Shown here: piece by piece, positions 12,637 to 26,914 of the stretch
Numbering within the stretch: the stretch's first letter is position 1
How the letters are laid out: every line of letters starts with the position of its first letter
Source: Rhea pennata
Taxonomy: Eukaryota; Chordata; Aves; Rheiformes; Rheidae
Length of the DNA stretch: 64,000 nt
Assembly (NCBI RefSeq): GCF_028389875.1
Contig: NC_084678.1
Location: forward strand, 17,266,899-17,330,898
Direction: 5' to 3'
Notes under the pieces: generated by a model
The model's input: the letters and a program-made list of their open reading frames with translations, nothing else
Database searches by the model: none
What the model was told of the DNA's origin: nothing
Translations under genes and position numbers: made by a program

Positions 12637-15600
12637 TCAGAGAGTATTGAACATAGGGCCTACAGTTGCTGTGATGTCAGCAAAAGGAGCACTTTGAGTA
12701 AGCTCAATAACCAACTGTTTCTTTAGAACAAGAAAGATGTAAAACTTGGCTGCAGCTTCTTTCCGGTTGTTTTTCTGACAGAGCTCCAGTAAACTGAAAG
12801 AATTCACTCCTGATTTGTTCATGTGCTGTATAAGAGGGAGAAAAAAAGAAAAGGGGAAAGGGAAAGGGAAAGAATGGAAAGGGAAAGGGAAAGGGAAAGG
12901 GAAAGGGAAAGGGAAAGGGAAAGGGAAAGGGAAAGGGAAAGGGAAAGAAGAGAATAAAAGAAAAAAGAAAAAAGAAAAGGAAAAGGAAAAGGAAAAGAAT
13001 CATTTAGGTCAGCTTAACTGCCAATAAAACCATACCTCATCAAGTTTGAACTGAAAAGTACTTTTGCTCAGAGTGAATATTTTCCAGTTGAATAGTATCT
13101 TATCTTGGCTTTTACATTTATAGAGTGGCTCTTAATATTTTATTGCCATAATATTGCTACCACCTACATATGTTACAAAAATTTACATGCCTGCAATTCC
13201 ACTGAATTCAGTGAAATTGTAGTGAGGCATAAAATGAAGCATATCTGTAATGATTTTCATGATTCAAAACAATAAAAATCATTGCATACTCTGTTCTTTG
13301 AATAGAGATTACCAGCTATATCATAGACAAATTAATTCAGAATTAACTAATTATTATTATGGTTTGGTTTTAAATACCTACACATAAATTTAAGTATTTA
13401 TTTATGGGTATTACACACAGCTTTTTAAAAGTGTTAACATAAAATAACTAAAAAAACCCAGAAGGTTGCAAAGTCAACCTCCAGCACTAGGGAAAAGCTA
13501 GGCTGAGAGCAAAATTTGGTGTACTTTGCTTTGGCAAAAGTTCCAACCAAAATGTTCCCCACATCACCATTCCCATGTTCTAATTTCCATGTTTTCCTTT
13601 CTCTATCACTTGTTCAGCCATGAGGTACATTGGATTAGAGAACTGCCCTGGGCGAAAATAACTTTTTGGTATGCTTTTCTTTTTCCTTTTTTTCCCCCCT
13701 TTTTCCCCTAACCAGACCAATGCTGAACCATCAGAATGCTTGCACTGGCCAAAGGGAGGGAGAAGGAACATGCAGATAGGGGCAAGAATTTAGACATGCA
13801 GCACCATGACAGCCTGTGCTGGCTCCAGTGTAAGCCTGTTACAAATTAGTGCATAAGGAAGGCATACAATATCATACATTACAGCTTCACTAATTTTGAA
13901 GGGATTTCTGCAAGAAAGTCAGAATAAGCCTTCCTGATACAAAGGCTATCCTCATTGCTAAATTTTTAGTGGCTTGAAAGTACTGGGGCATTAAAATCTC
14001 TTAAAGCATGAGCTACTAGATTTTTTTTTTTTTAATATAACCATCACTCATTGCCCTAGCCTTAATCTCAGAAGCAGTTCAAAGAGATGAAGAGCCCAAT
14101 GCAGGCGCCTTGTAGCGCATAGCTGAGACTGGGCAAAGCTATAAGTGGTTGGGAATAGGAATAGGGTTTCACAGAGATAGTCTAGAGATTACTCACAGCA
14201 GGAATAAAGCAAGGGGTTACAGAAAACATTGCTGATAAAGTAAAAGTTCAGAAAAATTCCAGAAATTCCAGCAGGTGAGAGAGAGTGGAGCACCCTGTTC
14301 TGATTTCTTATATAAATTGCCTATATAAACACCCAGTAAAAGGCAATTATATATAGCATTGGAAAAGTAGCAATACGATAAACTGCGTAAATGAGCAGGA
14401 GATTTTCTGAAATGGTCCAACCAAAATCAATACCTATTTTTGGCATCTGTTTGCAATATTCAACATTGATACCTGTAAAGTTTTTAATAACTGAAGAGTT
14501 CTTTTGCTCCACCTTTTTTCTTCGCTGTCTTTGTTGTTCCCTGTTAGCTCCTTGATAGGAAACATAACAGAATGTTAGATAGCATGTATAAAAAGTCATA
14601 CACAAAGATGATGAAAAAGACAAGTGTTCTACCTTAACTGACAATCCAACTGGAGCTAGACATTTTGATGACTATATATAGGGTATCTGGGACTTTTGAC
14701 ACCTCTACACTTACAACAGGCTTTGTGGAACTGAGAGAAAAAGAGTGTTAACTAGGTTCTTCCCTCTGCAAAAAGAGAGGCAGATCAAATGTAACAACAC
14801 TTTATATACTATGAAAATGGTCCCACTGAGCCTTATGAAGGCAGCTTCACAGTAAGACACTATTGTGTGTCACTAGGGTTGCTATAATATTAGAACTAGT
14901 CAGGAGCCAAAATGAGTGTTCAGAATTTCAGCTTTATATTTTAGAATAAATTTACGAATTCAACAGGACAAGATTACATGTGGTTCACAGCTTTTAAGTT
15001 TCATCATAACCACTAAGTTCAGAAATGATTTCCTCTTTATGTGGAAGCATAGTTTCAAAATAGGGAGTTGTTTTCCTCATAGACTCTATAACATTTAAGT
15101 GGTGGAATATATGTATCCCTGACTACCAAGCTATTAATGCTTTTGACTGGCAATATATATATTAAAGAGTATATTAATACATTGAAATTCAAAGTCAGTT
15201 CATGAAAATACCACTTTCGTGTTTTTAAATATTTCTGTGAAAGAATGCCGTTCTGTTGCTAGCTTCTAGTGCACATACATTTATTAACTCAGCTTGCTTT
15301 ATTTCAGCTTCTTGTCCCAGTGAAGTATTCACCAATGAAGAGCTCTCAGACAAAGCAGTTCTATCCTGCTATTAGAATAGGAAGGATGATCAGCTGGAAC
15401 AGGCAGTCATGCATACAATCTCATTCCCAATTATGTAATCCTGCTCCAAAGATTTATTATAATAACTCTTTTCCAAAGTTATTTAAGAGTTGTTATTTCT
15501 ATCTATTTATCTTAAATCTCTATCTCTATATCTTTCTCTATCTTTTCTCACATAGGAAGAATCTTTGCTGTAATGTTCTTCCTAAAACTAGATCTAGACA

Positions 15601-18600
15601 TATGGGTTTAGTTCTGGTACAGACCCTATGTTTTCTGTTACTGTCAGGTCCAATTTTATCATTCTTTTTCAACCTTAAAGAGTCTTGTATTGTTAAATAA
15701 TCCCCTTTTAAGATAATTTAAATAAAGATGGCAGAAATAGATAATTAATTATTACTTATTTCCTCAATTTGAGACACAAAAGAAAAATTCTAGCCTTTAT
15801 AAAGATGACAATATTTATCTTTTCAGTATAAACAGGCTATATTTTATATTAAGATTCCACTTAGAATTAGTTTATAGGAGATTACTATGTGGTTAACAGA
15901 TATTTTAATTAATAATTTGTTGTGAGAGTCTGACAAGGTGCTTACAAACAAAACTTTCATGACACAAGCTACTTAATGCTATATCAGCTGTCTCTGTAAC
16001 ATGTTTTTCAAACACATATTAATAATTTCTCAGCTTTTTATAAATGGAACTTTAACATAAAAAGAAACCAATAAATATATTTAGTTCTCTAAAATTTATA
16101 GAAACTACTTACTATAGTTTCATCAAGATTATCATCAATTTCATTTCTGCTATTCTGTAATCTCAACATAAATGAATCATTTCTATTTTTTTTCTCAGTC
16201 TCTGAATGAGAGGACTCCAGGCAACTCGGCTCTTCTATTATCAGCATCTCTGTATTAACAAAAAGAACAAGATTTCAGAGGAAGTTATGGTAATCTGTGT
16301 CTTTAAAAATGCTTTCAAAAACAAGACCACGCTCCAGTCTAGAAAACCCAAGATGGGTGCTAAGTAGAGTAAGTATCATACCGCATAGGACTACAGAAGG
16401 AGAACCTTTCAAGAGAGCTTTTTCTGTAAGCATCTAAAAATTGACCTTTACAGATTTGTGTGAGGTGATTTCACTGATTAACTTCTGCGCTAGTCATGTA
16501 GATTATTTTCCTAGCTGAATAGAAGAGTGAAAATGGATAAATCATCTTAGCAGAACATCTAAAACAGAACATCTCTTGTTGCTTGATGTCAACCAAAACA
16601 TGATCTTCAAGGTAGAAATAGGACTTATTTACCTGAATTTGGACAACAGTTTGAATAAATTCAGAATAAATAGGAAGCCAGTTTTTTAAACAAGCCTCCA
16701 GTTTGGGAGTCAACTGGGGAAACAAAAGGAAAACTCCCAGATACCTCCTTATGCCACAAGAAAGAAAAAGTCTTGCCTCATTTGGGGTGTGCAAGGAGCA
16801 AAAGAACAGTAAAATACTTATAAAAAGAAAAATTGCTTTTGTTTTTATACTAAATTTAGCCAATTTTTTTTTAACATTTACAACTTTTTAGCCTTGACTT
16901 ACAAGTTACTGTACACAGGGTATGTGTGTCTCAAATGTTATATAAAACGGATTTGAAATGCGTCCTAACTGCTAATTCTATTAAAATGTCACCTTTTGTA
17001 TCTTGCTCTTTTCTTGTTTCTTCCATTTCAGACTCCATTGATATTCCATTTCTTCCCATCTTAAATCCATGATACTTGAAGCAGTTTGCAAACAACTGAA
17101 AACAATCATATTTATTATTTTTATTTTATCATTTTTTATTGACAAGCATTAAAACAAAGGAATGATTATGAGTTGTATATTGATTACTGCAATCTAGAAT
17201 TTAGAGATTTGGATCAAGTCTTTCAGACAATCTGCAATGTTTTTTGAAGTAATAGCCTTTTGCAGCTTGATAGTGAAGTCAATGAAATGTCTTAGTCACA
17301 CCTTGGATCATTTTGCCTCTAAGGCAATCAACAAGGAGGGATGAAAGAGAGAAAAATTTGCAATTATCTCAGCACCTGCTGTTGTGTTCATCCTCATAAA
17401 TAACAAGTTGTAGTTCTGCACCTTAACTCTGAGAAGTTAAGGTGTACTGTTCTAATAAATATGCAGGACTGTTTTTGTGAACACTCTGCCTCTCAGATCT
17501 CTCAAAGAAGCTATACAGTCAAAGAAACACAGTGCAATTAAGATAAGACTGCTGTAAAACATTTTTTTTTCTGTATCACCTTGTACACATATTGATCTCT
17601 TCTTTCTTTATCTCATTATAAGCTATAAACTCATAGCTTCTTTGGATGATCTGTCAAATAATATATAGGGACATGATAGGCTTTGGTAGATCATATTCCC
17701 ATGAAACAAATGCATCTTTCCTGCAGAGAAGAACAGTAAGGACCAAACTGTAAAAACAAACAAACAAACAAACAAAAAAGGTGGTTTGGCCCATGCTTCC
17801 AGCCAAAATGGTATGGTGATCAAGAGCATCTTGAAATCTATTTGAAAGGCAAAGTCCCGACTTCTGCTGAGCTGGAAGATTAATCTTCCATTAGGAAAGT
17901 TAAAAAAAAAAAAAAAAAAGGCATACCATCTTTCCAAAGTCATTAATCATATAATAATAATGTTTAAGCCTTATGTAACTTTAAAGTAAATGCTAAAGAG
18001 AGTAGCTTTAAAGTAAATGCAAAAGAAAAATACGGTACAACGTTGATTACAGAGGAGAAACAAAAAAAATAGAAAGTAAGAAAGAAATTGATGAAAATCA
18101 GAAAAATTGCGTGTTAATGTATAGTCAGTCAGATGCCAATATGAAAAATGAAACATGTTTCATGTTTCTCAAGATTCTGTGTTATTTTTTACTCATTTTT
18201 GCAGTGCTGGAGAGTGGGGTGCTGGAGATTAAGACCTGAGTTCTACATAAGGCCTTTTTGCTGAAGCAATTAATTGTGAATACACTTACAATCATCAGAT
18301 ATCCGCTGAGCTGTAATGCAGAACAATGCTTTTAATGAGGATTTGCACTTGCAGTTTGTTAGGAATTCACATGAAACCAACCCTGCAAAATCTCTAATAA
18401 TTAGATCCTAAATATGCAGTAGTCCCAAAATTTATACACGGTCATAAAAACCTACAAGGAATAATCTTTACCATTTGTAGCTCAGCATGAACCAAAGGTT
18501 GTGCAGTGTGGGACAGTAGTACATCCACTCCGCCTGACTTCTTCCACATCATTGTTTTTTTTGTTGGGGGTGCAAGGTCTAACGTAGCAAGAGTGTCCGT

Positions 18601-21600
18601 GCAGTTGTTAAGTTGGTTGTACATAGCATTGCAGCTGAGCTCCTTGTCTGCATCCACAAGCAATTTCCTCTTTCTTTTATTTTTTTTCCTCTGGGTGATA
18701 ACTAAGTAGAGCAAGTATTTTAAAAATGGTATTGACCTCCTTCACTGACAGATAGCTCTCTACAATGTAATTCAGCACTGGAGGCACTAAATAGCAGAAA
18801 AAATAATCTCTAAAGAAACTTATTTAATTATCTCTCTTCCCTGCATATTTACTGTTTGGCATTACAGTATCAAAAAACTCAACAGGAGTTGTTCATAGCT
18901 CCTATTTCTGATTTTGTGTGTTTTTTTTTTCAATAGCTATTACATTATGAATATACATGAATGAGGTCCAAGGCACTGAAAATCTGGGCATGCAAAAAGC
19001 ATTGTGAAACAACTGAACAGACTGCTTACCTACTGAAATACAGCACAAACTTTAAAGTACAATGCACGGATCATTTCAACAAAACTTTTCATAATGTCTA
19101 CTCTTTCATACAGTTCTAATTGAGGAAGACATAGGACTGTTTTACTGAAGAAGCAGCCACATGATGGTTTAATAAGCGCACATGATGTACCAACAAGATT
19201 GAGTAAACTATCTTTAATCCATCAAGAAGTTAATATTTCCAAGAATTATCAACATACTCAACAACCTTCATTATCTCATGATTCATATCTGTATTTGTCA
19301 TTTTAATCTTTTCATGTTCAAATTAGGTGGGACTCATGTAATAAACCAGAGAGAGAGACAATCATTAGTTATACATCAGTATCTTCCTGGATATTATTTT
19401 GGCAGTCCAGAAAATGTAAATATTTTAAGTATTATTGTCAACAGGAACTTTTTTTATGTACTAACACCCAGCAACGTGATAGATGAGGTTTAGGTATACT
19501 CATAGAAGAAAAGAAACAATTTTTCTTTTTGGATCATGTGTTAGAAGTTCATGAAATAAATTTTACAAAGGCATGAAAGTTTTAAGATTGTTACTTTGCA
19601 TATAAAAGATTGCTGATGTATCACTAGCAATGAAAGTTCTTCAGCTAAAATTTCAGTAACACCCATGAGTATGCTGGATTTGCACTGCTAGCAGAACTGC
19701 AGAGGAGCAAAACTTATCTGGGTATGTGGAAGAGACTGCAAATAGAGATTTGTGCAGATCAGATGAATAGCCTGATACTTGTTTTGTATAATAATCATCA
19801 GAAAAGAGAACTCCAACAGCAGGAGCAAATTAAATGTAAAATGAGAATATTCTGTGGTGCAAAAATTTGAGTAATAAAAAAGCAAGAAAAGTAAGTGCAG
19901 TGATGCAGCCATTAGCAAGAAACTGATCTAGTTCTGTATCATCACCTGTATCATCAATGGGCCCAAGCACAAATCCTTCTTCTTCAGACAAAAGTGTTGT
20001 TTCATTCATTAGATCACCTTTTTGAATCACGACATCTGCACCATTGGAATTCCCTATAAGTAAACCCAGCAAATAACCCAAATGAAAAAAAGAACTATAA
20101 TATGAAATAATTTCTCAGCCTTATGATATATGAAATCAGCATCAGACAAAAAAAAGATCAGAATTAGAAAACTATGATTTATACCTGGCACTGCTGCTGC
20201 TGCTCATGTGCTACACTCTACATTTTCTTTTGCTGACATAAGAATCTTTATGATCAGCTGGTAAAACAAACTGGAGAACTGATCAGGATGAAAATTCATT
20301 TGACAAAAGGACGAAAAATATTTAATTTCTGTATGGTTCAGTTTCCAGTTCCAGCCAACTACATGACACTGTGAACATTTGTGTTAACGCAAAAGGAACA
20401 GGCTTTGCAAGGATGGAGGAGTACAATGAGATGTGTCACTGTTCTCTTTAAAGCTCCAGATTACACAAATCTTCAAGAAACTTCAGTAATTCAAAAAATT
20501 AATTTTTTGAAAAATAGTTTTCATTTCAACAACTTATTTCATTAGTGCAAAATCAAAATAAGACTAGCAACACCTTTATGAACTACTAATACGTCATTTG
20601 TAGCTGAAATGTGGAGTCAGAAATAGTGGTAGATAAAGTTCAAAATCACAGCATACCCTTCTGTTTCATTTCCATCTACAAAAGCAATAGCACGCTGTCT
20701 AAACAGCAGTATGGAACAGCATTTTTAAAATATAATTTATCATATAAGATGTTTCTATCTGTGTCAAGCTGCAAACCTAGAATTCCAAGGTCAAATTAAA
20801 CTATACCTATAATGGTGAAAAAATAGAAAAAAACACATTAACACAGAGAAAAGGCAAGGGATGTGACTCCTATCATATAAGCCTGATATAAGGCGAGAAA
20901 CTTCATGCATTAACACAGGAGCAGAGGGTTCATTTAAGTAATGAGGAACAGAGATGCTACAAACTCACCAGCTGCACTGTTCTCTGGAAGATCTTGTGAC
21001 AAAGGAAGTTCTTCCTCCATATCAAGAATGTCTTTAATTAGGCTATTTTTCTCATCCCTCAATAGAATTTCTTAAAAATAAAATACCTAGTTTTATTCAT
21101 TCTAAGTTTTAGGAGTCGTGAAACAAGCTGATACCCCCATATGTTACTTATTAAATATTAATTTTGTACAGACAGAAAAGCTTAGCTTACACAGATGTGT
21201 AGCAATATTACAAATGTCTTTGTATAAAAAAAGAGAACATCAGTCTTAATTTAGTTTTCTTTTTCTTGAAAAGTGTGATCATTGATACTTTTTCAAAGGT
21301 ATAAGTCTACAAAAGCTTATGTAAATATTTTAAGCCACAAAAATGTACATTCAGTTGTCTTTGTTATTATGACAATAAGAATAAAAATGCTATAGTATAT
21401 CACTTTTTAAAATGTAAATTAAACATTAAATATAAATTCACTGCATTTCATTCTAAAAAATGAAATATATTCTTTAATTCCATTTTAGCTGGGAATGTCT
21501 AAATGATCACAGATTTAGTGACAAGGAGTAAAAAAACAAAGTAGAAAACCAAACAAACAATAAAGAAAATTTATGTTTCAAAACAATCAACTTCATGTTT

Positions 21601-24600
21601 GTTCGCTTCCCTGTAAAAATAGATACTTGTAAAGAGTCTAATTCTGTTTATTTGTGATAAATCCTACCAATCATATCCCCAGCAGTCTCCTCATCTCCGA
21701 AACAGTCCTGCTCGAAACAGTAAGTATCGTCACACAGTGCAGACTTGTCTCCATTTAGGCTTGCAGAGGTGTGATCAGCTAAGACACTATTACTGCTCAT
21801 TAATATACTGCCCTCAAAGAAGCTATGTTGTCTTAGCGTATCTGGTTCCTCACCTGAATAAATACAGAATTTCTGATGATTCATCTATATGAACATATGT
21901 ATAATATGCATTTATCCATTTCCTAATTTTTCAAATAATTTAAGAAATATTACAAGATATTGCACACAGCAAATGGAATATTACAATAAACAATTTTAAC
22001 TAATTCAATAAAAAACACCAAATGTTGAGTTTGATTCTCATTTTCTGATATCACATTATATTACTTCAGTAGAGTACTGGACACAAAAATCTAAGCATGA
22101 GACTATATGATAGACCAATCAACACAAACATGAAACAAATGCATTTTTGATAATTGCTTTTTCACATGTGAATATGACTCAGACTGTACAAAATTTTTCA
22201 TAGAACACACACACTTTTCCTTATGGAATATTTCTAATTTCTCAACTTCTCTCACCAAAGTTTCTATCACAGAGAAGTATATTGCTTTCGTAATCCTCTG
22301 TAAGTGTGATGTCTTCAGCTCTGCTCTGATTCAAGGTAAAATGTTCAGCAACATCAATGGCACTAATAAAAAAAAATTATACAAAATACAGTATGAACTG
22401 AAACCCATTGACCATTTAGCTGGAATGTGAAAAACTTCTTTCCAGATAGTCTTCAAATCTGATGTTTTATTGTGAAAAACAAAAAGACAACTATGGTTTT
22501 CTATGGCATTGAAAGTACCCCAGCTGATCCTAACTTCTACAGAGAAAGAACCACCTCCCAAAGCTCTTAGAATTCAAACCATTTCAGATGTTAAAATTCA
22601 CTGCTTCAAATTTCCTCTAAAAGCTAAAAATACAACACACGGAAAACAGATGCTACATGTTCATTAAAACTGACACCTCTAAGCAAGTAGGCAATTGCCT
22701 TCTTAGCCAACCAAAGGTCCTACGTAAACTCCCGTGTAAGTTATGTAGTGAAAACTGAATCTGCAAGAGTCATGATAGCATGATAGCTTGGGAGAGGTCA
22801 ATGAAGGAGAGGAAGAACATTTAGCTAAACAAACTTGGAAGTAACCTCCACATCTGGAACTTCATGAATGAATGATGCAGATGTACACTCAGAATGCAAC
22901 CTCCTTGAGAAATAGCAGACATATTTATAAGGATTGAGGAAGCATAATCCATACCCCTCTCTCCATATTTCATATTTCTCCACTCTGCTTTGCCAGCAAA
23001 CTTTGGCTTCTACAAGTTTTTTCATATCCAAGCCCTACTATCTATGAGACGCTTGTCACATAATAGGCATCTAGTTTGTATAATGCCATCATCCGTACAT
23101 CAAACTCTACAGGCCCTCTGGGTAGTCACAAAAAGCATGTTTTCCAGAGCTGGCACACTAAGCTTCTTGAATAAATTGAAAAAAATATTTTTTCTGCTTC
23201 ACTGTAGTTATAAAATCCTAAAGACTTACAGATTCCATCAAACTGTATTTAAGATGAGATACTGAGGAAATGTCCGCAAAAGTCCATTATCTTGGATCTT
23301 TCAGGGGACCAGAGCCATTTGAAATGTGTTTTGACCTTGTGTTTTATATTAGTTTTTTCCATTAATGCTGATGTATGCCAGAAAAGCCAAAGAAATTTGT
23401 TGGCTTTTTATCAGGATCCAAGCATACTACCTCCTAGAAAACATCAAGCCTCAAAGAGCAAGTGACTGGAAGTTAAACCAGTTACACAAAGGAACAGTGC
23501 AGCATTGCTAAGCTACCAACCAAGTGTTCCTTGTTCTTAAAATATAATTTATACCACCTTTTATATCTTCTCTTGAGGTCAGTAAGTTGTTTGCAGGCTT
23601 TGCTCAGACAATGTAAAATGTGAAAATTCTGAAGTCTAAGTTCAATACATTATTTCGTTATAAAGTCCTTATGCTGATTAAATGGACTTGGAGGAGCTCT
23701 ACAAATGCACAATTCTTGTGACTGTAGCCTTGTAAATCTGACTGAAATTTTAGAACAATTTAGTTATCGAACCAAAATAACTTCATCTGAATTTAGCTCC
23801 AATAACAATAAAGAGATCTTCTACTTTTGAAAATGCTAAAATAACTTACAAAATATAGGGAAACATTTACTTTAATTCAGGAAGTGCTGTTGCAAAATCA
23901 TGAAATTCTTCAGGTAATGTAATGGTCTGATAAGCAGCCTCAAAGTTCTCTTCTGGAAGGTCAACAAGTCCTAAAATAAACACAAAACAAAACAAAATAA
24001 GTAGCAACAGAAGAAAAGTAATGTTCTCCCAAGTACATATAGTAAAACTATAAATCTGTCAAGGTCTCTGCCATTATAAATAACAAAAGTAAAGCTGAAG
24101 TACTTTGTCAACAGGACTTCACAATGGAATTTAAAACCTTAATTTACATACACTTTGGAAGTTACATTATTTACAGAGAGATACAGAAGAGAAAGCTGCT
24201 GGTGAAAACTGCTACAGGCCTTGAAATGCTGTAAATATATTGGGTTTACCAACAGCTACTTAAAGCCCATGGAAGATTCTTATAGCTGGTATTTGGGCTA
24301 GAACCTTTCATGCCACTTCATTTGAATTACTGTGTTTTCTCTCCATTACCTACATAATGCTATTCTCCAGAATCAAATAATTATGAATTAAGACTGCAAA
24401 TACTTTATACTCAGAGAATCATGGAACAGTTGAGCTTAGAAGGGCTCTCTGAAGGTTATCTAGTTCAATCTTTTGCTCAAAGCAGTTAATTTCAAAGTTA
24501 GATTGCTTTAGACTATTTCTGATAATGGAGATTCCACAGCATCTCTGGACAAGCTGTCTCAGTGTTTTATCACATTTATTGTAAATTTCTTCCTCTTATA

Positions 24601-26769
24601 TCCAGTTGGAGTTTCACTTGCTGCAGTTGTGACCACTGACTCTTGTCTTTCTGCTGTGTGCGTGTAGATAAGCTACTATAATACCTATGAAAAATAAATA
24701 GTACTATGTAATTTTCTAAAGCATTTCCTCTAGAGATTTCAAAACGTTTACAAATATTACCTAATTAATCATTATCATATTCATAAGATTGATGTATAAT
24801 AGGTCACAAAGAAAATTAAGAAGTCTAAGTCAATAGATGCTGGAGTTCTTCTCTTCTTAGCCTTCTTTCCTAACCTTGAGGCAGCAGTGCCTCCCTATTT
24901 GTTGCCAAAATAAGATAAACAAATAGCTGTCTTGAAATGGATGCAGACACTTGTATTCTCTTTTTGCTTAATTAACAGAAATGTCCAAAATTAAATTTAA
25001 AGATAAGAGCACAGATGGAAAAATGCAGAATGCTATACACACCTGGACGAAAGGCTGTCTTCATTTTTGCCAAAGCTTCGCTACAGTCTGCCAAGAGGTA
25101 CTTTGCTTTCCTGTGGTAGATTCGCACCACTCCTAAGAGTAAATGTCCAGAGGTGCGCAAAGCAATTGCAAACTTTGATAATTAAAAAAAAAAAAAAGTT
25201 CAAGAGTTAATATTTTTGACAAAAACATTAAAATGAAAATATTACACAAAGTAGTAACACGGTTACAATAAATTACACTGGCATGGAGCTGGGAACTTCC
25301 AGTTGTTTCTGTACCTAAACATTACCATGTTGATGTTGAATTCATAAGCTGATGCTTGCTCTTTATCTAAAACATCTCAACTCACTACAACAGTACAACA
25401 CATGCTGAAGAGCAAGCAGCTGCACATATTCTAGTATTTGCCACTTTGATTATTTTAAGTGGGCAGACACTGTACCAACTATGCACTTACTTAATAATAC
25501 AAAATCTTTCTGCAGCAAGAAAACACTAGTTGGTTATTCTTGATGCTAGAGGGGACAACATCCAAAGGGAAGACTATTACATCTTGGAAAATGCTTATAA
25601 ATAGCAATACTAAGATCACTTTAACAAAGTTAACTTACTCATAACCCACAAAAGACAGACAATGAAATTCAGAGCACCAACTACTGAGCAGGTATTTTAA
25701 TGGAAAAAAAAATCTGCTTGTACTAGCAGAAAGCCTTGGATCTCCTAACCCATTGATTAGCAACAGTGCAAAATGTTCTTTACTGTTCCAGTAGATGCAA
25801 TTAAAACAGAGGGGCCAAGGACTGAATGAGTCATGGATACATAACAGCTGGCTCCCTCTGTGCTTATTTGAGCCATACCTTATCTGCGATACACAGAGGA
25901 CTTCAGCCTCCAGGACCGTTAATACATAGCCTTTTATAAGCATTGAGTATGCTTAATTATATATTTATCTACTTGCAGTTGAGGACCTAGAAGAAGTCCA
26001 CTGAAAGTGGAAGGATAGTTATGGTAAGTTAATTATAAGAATAGCAAAACCATTCTCCTCAAATGTTCTGTGTACGATTTAATGGGAATTTTCATAGTCC
26101 CTTTACTTTGGTTAAGCAGCTGACTTTTCAATCTTTTTGAGACACTTCCCCCAAGTATTGGCCATTCTCAAATTATTTTGAAGTTTTTCTATCACTAGTG
26201 CTCAAAATCTCTGAAGAAAGACCAGTGATCAGGGAACTGATGAGTTCATGTCACTTTATGGACCAACTGAAACCCACTTACTGTGATCTCATGGACAAGC
26301 AGCAGTATATAGGAAAATATATTTGAATGTTTTTTGGTAAGGTTTCCTTATGGTGTATACAAATGCATCCCAAGAATTTCCAAGGGTAAAATAACAAGTA
26401 AAATATTTATAGTACTATAATTTAATAGGATAGAGATTTTATCTGAGTGAGAGCTGAATAAAATCACAACAGGAATTAGCCTCATGTGACTTTGGAATAG
26501 TCACAAATTAGTCTTAGAGAACGAATTTTTACAGTAGAAAAAGCCTTGTTCCCTACAGAATATATAGACTTCTACACCAGAACCTACCAGCAGGCCAGAA
26601 GGCACCTTCTTATTTAATAACATACCTTTGGAGAGATGATCTTCTCAACAGTAGTCTCCAAATTGCACTCAAATATATGGGCTTTGGTGAGCTTCTTCTC
26701 CCAGTGGGCAGCAAGCCATATTTTGGCCAGGGGCCCACGCTTGTTCACAAATAAGTGCATATAGAACAT
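12637..26769 (-). CDS. RAD21L1: RAD21-like 1, meiotic cohesin kleisin, 12 coding exons
   Basis: Minus-strand coding exons are 26626-26769, 25043-25172, 23871-23970, 22256-22362, 21668-21853, 20969-21070, 19946-20053, 18472-18701, 16993-17095, 16113-16249, 14473-14550 and 12637-12825. Phase is continuous and totals 537 aa (human about 556). Residues 1-95 form the N-terminal kleisin domain that binds SMC3 ([40 protein letters not shown]). The acidic middle varies. Residues about 293-360 hold the conserved [14 protein letters not shown] and [17 protein letters not shown] segment. Residues 476-537 form the C-terminal winged helix that binds the SMC1 head ([20 protein letters not shown]). Known role: germline cohesin on meiotic chromosome axes. 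RAD21 itself is the alternative, but the divergent middle and the position beside SNPH and TMEM74B favour RAD21L1. It occupies an AT-rich block between GC-rich flanks. Confidence 0.95.
12838..12998. repeat. (GGGAAA)n / purine array at RAD21L1 last acceptor
   Basis: GGGAAA hexamers, then AAAAGG-type units, about 160 bp of pure purine on the plus strand apart from a few bases. In RAD21L1 sense this is TTTCCC and ends about 13 bases before the acceptor TTATACAG of the last exon, so it forms or extends the polypyrimidine tract. Mirror-symmetric purine tracts can adopt triplex structures. Confidence 0.9.
17757..17776. repeat. (CAAA)n microsatellite
   Basis: About five copies of CAAA inside a RAD21L1 intron; a poly-A run lies nearby at about 17902-17919. 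Confidence 0.75.
24409..24675 (-). mobile_element. Degraded CR1 LINE 3' fragment
   Basis: The left end reads AGAATCATGGAAC, the complement of the CR1 3' terminal motif. It is followed by diverged but recognisable CR1 landmarks: AGAAGGGCTCT, TATCTAGTTCAA, TTGCTCAAAG, ATTCCACAGCATCTCTGG, AGCTGTCTCAGTGTTTTATC and ATTTCTTCCTC. The fragment lies on the minus strand in the RAD21L1 intron between the exons at 25043-25172 and 23871-23970. Divergence looks high, so insertion is old. CR1 is typical of birds, crocodilians and turtles. Confidence 0.7.
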
Positions 26770-26834
26770 ACTGGCTACGCTGAGGTACGCGGATCACCCG
26801 GGCCACCACGTCCTGAGGGCTCTTCCCTTCTCTG
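26770..26834 (-). promoter_or_regulatory. RAD21L1 5' UTR with candidate upstream 3' splice site
   Basis: Directly upstream of the RAD21L1 ATG the minus strand holds a strong acceptor (long C/T tract ending TGCCCCTGCAG) at 26835. The first coding exon therefore probably carries 65 bases of 5' UTR and is spliced from a noncoding exon further right, perhaps in the CpG island at 29.17-29.48 kb. The 29-bp array would then lie in intron 1. Unspliced initiation nearby cannot be excluded. Confidence 0.45.
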
Positions 26835-26914
26835 CTGCAGGGGCAGAAGGCGGGGGAAGGAGGCAGGGGGTATTTAGAGGGGGCAGGAGATGCTGAGGAG
26901 GCAGGGGAGAACTT

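Noticed and set aside
16471-16863. 130-codon minus-strand frame in a RAD21L1 intron
   Set aside because: The flanking RAD21L1 exons already join in phase; the peptide has no kleisin similarity and looks like chance.
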